This document shows, piece after piece, positions 60,531 to 64,000 of a DNA stretch of 64,000 bases (the stretch's first letter is position 1; each line of letters opens with the position of its first letter). The notes below the pieces were generated by a model that made no database searches, was not told where the DNA came from, and saw only the letters and a program-made list of their open reading frames with translations. Location of the stretch: NCBI GenBank assembly GCA_025353765.1, contig JANXOD010000016.1, positions 310,001 to 374,000 on the forward strand. The letters are read 5' to 3'. The position numbers and the translations under genes are program-made. The stretch comes from Sphingobacteriales bacterium (GTDB lineage: Bacteria > Bacteroidota > Bacteroidia > Sphingobacteriales > Sphingobacteriaceae).

Positions 60531-61175
60531 TTATAAATTGATATCATCCATCAAAAAAACAAACAATTCTTTTGGGCCATGTGCCCCAAGAACTAATGTT
60601 TTTTCAATATCTGCGGTACGGCTTGGCCCGGTTATATTGGATATCATGGAAGGCAAGTGATTAGCATATTTCTCTTTCAATAGCTTAAACCCGTCTTTTA
60701 AATCTAAAACGAGTTGGGAGGTATAGGCCAAAACTAGATGAACATTAGGATAAATACTTAATCTTCGGCCGGCGGCATTGCCATTTGAAACTAATACGCT
60801 GCCATTTCTGGCTATTAATGATTCACATAAGGTAATGCCAACTTCTGCCTGCATAAAGTCGGTATCGGTACTGTAAAATGGATATTCGTATGTTGTTAAA
60901 AGCTCTTGCAGTTTTGGCTCCCAGCAATAGATTTTACGCCATTTACGTTCTTCTGCTAGTTGAAGTAAATTTTCTATGAGTTGAATATCGCTTTCACAAA
61001 AAACAAATTGTCCAGCCACTGCTGTAAACTGCTCGGCAAATAATACATCTAAAAAGCCTGCATATTCTTCATATAGAGAAGTATCTTCCAAATTGGGATA
61101 AGGATTATCCCGTTTCTCAAGCAGAGCCTTTCGGATCTTCTTCAGTATCTTTTCTCTGGAAGTGGTTTCCTTCAT
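60531..61175 (-). CDS. LUD domain protein (LutC/YkgG family)
   Basis: VGITLCESLIARNGSVLVSNGNAAGRRLSIYPNVHLVLAY...MISNITGPSRTADIEKTLVLGAHGPKELFVFL. Confidence 0.92.
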   Translation of the reverse strand: MKETTSREKILKKIRKALLEKRDNPYPNLEDTSLYEEYAGFLDVLFAEQFTAVAGQFVFCESDIQLIENLLQLAEERKWRKIYCWEPKLQELLTTYEYPFYSTDTDFMQAEVGITLCESLIARNGSVLVSNGNAAGRRLSIYPNVHLVLAYTSQLVLDLKDGFKLLKEKYANHLPSMISNITGPSRTADIEKTLVLGAHGPKELFVFLMDDINL

Positions 61176-61216
61176 AAGAATCCTATTTGCTAGAATTTGA
61201 AAATGCCCTCAAATTC

Positions 61217-63313
61217 TTAATCTTGAGAAGATCTGTTTTCAGGAAGATCTATATTATGATCTGTCACACCTTCATGCTCTAAAGCTTCTTTTGGAATATC
61301 CTGACGAGATTCACCTTCTTCACCGTTCACAAATTCATCGTATGTAGTCCGGTTATCAAACGGGCGTTTTCCTAATATTTCTTCCAGATCTGACTGAAAT
61401 AAGATTTCTTTTTCTAATAACTTATGAGCTAATTTTTCTAAACCATCCCGTTTTTCAGTTAGTAAATTTTTGGTTCGTTGATATGCGGTATCAATTTGGT
61501 TCCGAACCTCAATATCAATCATTTCGGATGTTTTCTCTGAATAAGGTCTGTTAAACTGGTATTCGCCCTGGGTATCGTTAAATGATACATTACCTACTTT
61601 CTCATTCATCCCATAAATAGTAACCATAGCGTATGATAATTTTGTAATGCGCTCCAGATCATTTTGGGCTCCTGTTGATATCTTACCAAATACAATATCT
61701 TCCGCAACACGGCCTCCCAATGTCATACACATCCCATCTAATAACTGCTCTGTTGTATATAAGAACTGTTCTTTTGGTAAATACTGTGCATAACCCAAAG
61801 CTGCAACGCCACGCGGCACGATAGAAACTTTTACCAATGGATCAGCATGTTCTAAGAACCAACCTGCAATGGCATGGCCAGCTTCATGGTAAGCCACAAT
61901 GCGTTTTTCTTCTGGTGATATGATTTTATTTTTTTTCTCTAAACCTCCAATCACGCGATCCACCGCATCCTGAAAATCCTGCATATCCACTGCTTCTTTA
62001 TCACGTCGTGCAGCAATTAAAGCAGCTTCATTACAAACGTTAGCAATTTCGGCACCGGCAAAACCCGGCGTTTGTGCTGATAGTTTTTTAGCATCTACAC
62101 CATCAGCCAGTTTTAAAGGTTTTAAATGAACTTTAAATATTTGTTCACGGCCAACTAAATCAGGCTTATCGATAGAAATCTGACGATCAAAACGACCAGG
62201 GCGTAATAAGGCGGTATCTAAAACATCCGGGCGATTGGTGGCTGCCAGAATAATAATTCCGGAATCTGTACCAAAACCATCCATCTCAACTAATAATTGG
62301 TTTAATGTATTTTCTCGTTCATCATTACCACCCACAATATTATTTTTACCACGGGCACGGCCAATAGCATCAATCTCATCAATAAAGATGATACATGGTG
62401 CCTTGTCTTTGGCCTGTTTAAACAGATCACGTACGCGTGATGCACCAACACCCACAAACATCTCTACGAAATCTGATCCGGAAAGAGAGAAGAATGGAAC
62501 CTGTGCTTCACCTGCAACTGCTTTGGCCATTAAAGTTTTCCCTGTACCCGGAGCGCCAATAAGTAAGGCACCCTTGGGAATTTTACCTCCCAGATTGGTA
62601 TATTTTTTTGGATTTTTTAAGAAATCTACAATTTCCATCACTTCCTGTTTCGCCTCTTCGAGGCCGGCCACATCATTAAATGTGATTGCAACCTGAGATT
62701 CTTTATCAAAAAGTGTGGCTTTAGATTTACCAATGTTAAAGATTTGCCCGCCTGCACCGCCACCTGCACCGCTACCCATACGTTTCATAATAAACATCCA
62801 GAAACCAATGAGTAATAATACCGGCAAAATGAATGACATGAACCAACCAGCCCATGGGCTTTCACGTGATTCAATATTAAGAGGCGTACGCTGATCGGCT
62901 GGAATATCTTTTTCTGCTTCTTTTAGTTTAGCTTGTAGCCCGTCGAAAGATCCGTCTGTAAATTCATATTGTGGAGTATTAGCAGACATATTAAAATTAC
63001 TTTTAGTCTGTACATCACTGTATTTAGGCTCTTTTAATTTATCTTTTTTAATAAAGACCTCTACTTTCACTAAGTCATTGCTCTTATACGCTACCAGCTT
63101 TTCAACATCCCTTGGTTTGAGCATTTCATTCTCAAATTTTTGATAAGTAGTAGGTTTTACATTACTATTACTAAATAAATATTGAACCACAAAAAGACCA
63201 ATTATTATAGCGGCATAAAGCCACATAATATTAAATTTTGGTGTTTTAGGAATAAGTTTCTTACTCGGGATTTTCTGTATAGGTTTTTTATTCTCTGATT
63301 TATTTTCTTTCAT
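61217..63313 (-). CDS. ftsH: ATP-dependent zinc metalloprotease FtsH
   Basis: [51 protein letters not shown]. Confidence 0.98.
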   Translation of the reverse strand: MKENKSENKKPIQKIPSKKLIPKTPKFNIMWLYAAIIIGLFVVQYLFSNSNVKPTTYQKFENEMLKPRDVEKLVAYKSNDLVKVEVFIKKDKLKEPKYSDVQTKSNFNMSANTPQYEFTDGSFDGLQAKLKEAEKDIPADQRTPLNIESRESPWAGWFMSFILPVLLLIGFWMFIMKRMGSGAGGGAGGQIFNIGKSKATLFDKESQVAITFNDVAGLEEAKQEVMEIVDFLKNPKKYTNLGGKIPKGALLIGAPGTGKTLMAKAVAGEAQVPFFSLSGSDFVEMFVGVGASRVRDLFKQAKDKAPCIIFIDEIDAIGRARGKNNIVGGNDERENTLNQLLVEMDGFGTDSGIIILAATNRPDVLDTALLRPGRFDRQISIDKPDLVGREQIFKVHLKPLKLADGVDAKKLSAQTPGFAGAEIANVCNEAALIAARRDKEAVDMQDFQDAVDRVIGGLEKKNKIISPEEKRIVAYHEAGHAIAGWFLEHADPLVKVSIVPRGVAALGYAQYLPKEQFLYTTEQLLDGMCMTLGGRVAEDIVFGKISTGAQNDLERITKLSYAMVTIYGMNEKVGNVSFNDTQGEYQFNRPYSEKTSEMIDIEVRNQIDTAYQRTKNLLTEKRDGLEKLAHKLLEKEILFQSDLEEILGKRPFDNRTTYDEFVNGEEGESRQDIPKEALEHEGVTDHNIDLPENRSSQD

Positions 63314-63373
63314 TTTATTTATTCACAAGAATGTATAAATGATATACTAACGAAAAGCGCAAACTACTTGGTT

Positions 63374-63748
63374 TTATGCGCTCTTATAAAATTGCATTTC
63401 TGCATCACCCCACAGATCTTCAATACCGTAATATTGACGTTTATCTGTTTTAAATATATGAACTACTACATCTATATAATCCAAAAGTATCCATTCACCA
63501 TGTTGTAATCCCTCTTTTCTCCAGGGATCTTGTTTTAGTGCTTTATATACTTCCTCTTCAACACTTGAGGCAATAGCTTTAACTTGGTTGGAAGATTCGG
63601 CATGACATATCACAAAATAATCTGCTACTGAGCTATGTAAATTTCTGAGATCTAAACGAACAATGTCACTTCCCTTTTTTTCCTGAATTCCATGAACTAC
63701 AATCTCTGAAATGGAGGTGGATTCCTGAGCAATTTTGTTTTTTACCAT
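63374..63748 (-). CDS. rsfS: Ribosome silencing factor RsfS
   Basis: VADYFVICHAESSNQVKAIASSVEEEV, WRKEGLQHGEWILLDYIDVVVHIF, YYGIEDLWGDAE. Confidence 0.95.
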   Translation of the reverse strand: MVKNKIAQESTSISEIVVHGIQEKKGSDIVRLDLRNLHSSVADYFVICHAESSNQVKAIASSVEEEVYKALKQDPWRKEGLQHGEWILLDYIDVVVHIFKTDKRQYYGIEDLWGDAEMQFYKSA

Positions 63749-63795
63749 TAAAAAAAATTAGTTTTGAAAAAATTAAAATTTAGCACTGCTATACT

Positions 63796-64000
63796 TTGCA
63801 AAATAACACTTTTTCAGGATTATTTGTTGGACAAAATATTGTCATCTTAAATGAGGTAGGCTCAACAAACACCTATCTTAAAGATGCTTTGTCAAAATCT
63901 ACGCCATTCTTAGAAGGTACTGTTATAATGGCAGAAAAGCAATATGAGGGCCGCGGACAAGCTAATCATATTTGGCAGAGCGAGGCAGGCAAAAATCTCA
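63796..64000 (+). CDS. birA: Biotin--[acetyl-CoA-carboxylase] ligase, 5' part only (window edge)
   Basis: Manual translation from TTG 63796: LQNNTFSGLFVGQNIVILNEVGSTNTYLKDALSKSTPFLEGTVIMAEKQYEGRGQANHIWQSEAGKNL; STNxYLK and GRGQ..W BirA motifs; not in the ORF track (no ATG start, truncated). Confidence 0.85.
   Translation, partial: MQNNTFSGLFVGQNIVILNEVGSTNTYLKDALSKSTPFLEGTVIMAEKQYEGRGQANHIWQSEAGKNL

Noticed and set aside
62235-62696. 153-aa plus-strand ORF
   Set aside because: Antisense to the conserved AAA region of ftsH; spurious.
1-64000. Prophage, integrative element or defence island
   Set aside because: No integrase, transposase, phage structural, restriction, CBASS, retron, toxin-antitoxin or similar hallmark was recognised; the nearby tRNA-Arg shows no flanking duplication or integrase.

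Overview
The window looks like chromosome of an AT-rich Bacteroidota, probably Sphingobacteriaceae-like. Taxonomy is inferred from gene families, TAnnTTTG-type promoter motifs and codon/AT style, not from a search. It is dense with housekeeping and ordinary accessory genes: mnmG, an ABC-F ATPase, ybeY, a DUF4175 protein, a TetR-TolC-EmrA-EmrB efflux operon, ahpC/ahpD, an OmpA-like lipoprotein, PAP2 phosphatases, rmuC, apaG, dusB, cdsA, tonB-like, mfd, a Nif3-like gene, a FabH-like gene, ftsH, rsfS and a truncated birA. I saw no prophage, transposase, CRISPR array, rRNA or defence island, and no convincing new multi-gene system. The signals most worth follow-up are non-coding or small-scale: (1) two parS-like ParB sites at the mnmG 5' end, one inside a coding sequence; (2) a canonical TPP riboswitch plus terminator hairpin with no downstream same-strand gene; (3) four in-frame 42-bp tandem repeats that each carry an SD-like sequence and ATG ahead of a secreted protein; (4) a perfect 16-bp palindrome overlapping a predicted -7 box of a probably leaderless tetR; (5) a small heavy-metal-type locus (HMA domain, CC-rich protein, TonB-dependent-receptor-like beta-barrel). 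Product calls rest on motif recognition in the supplied translations; no database search was run.
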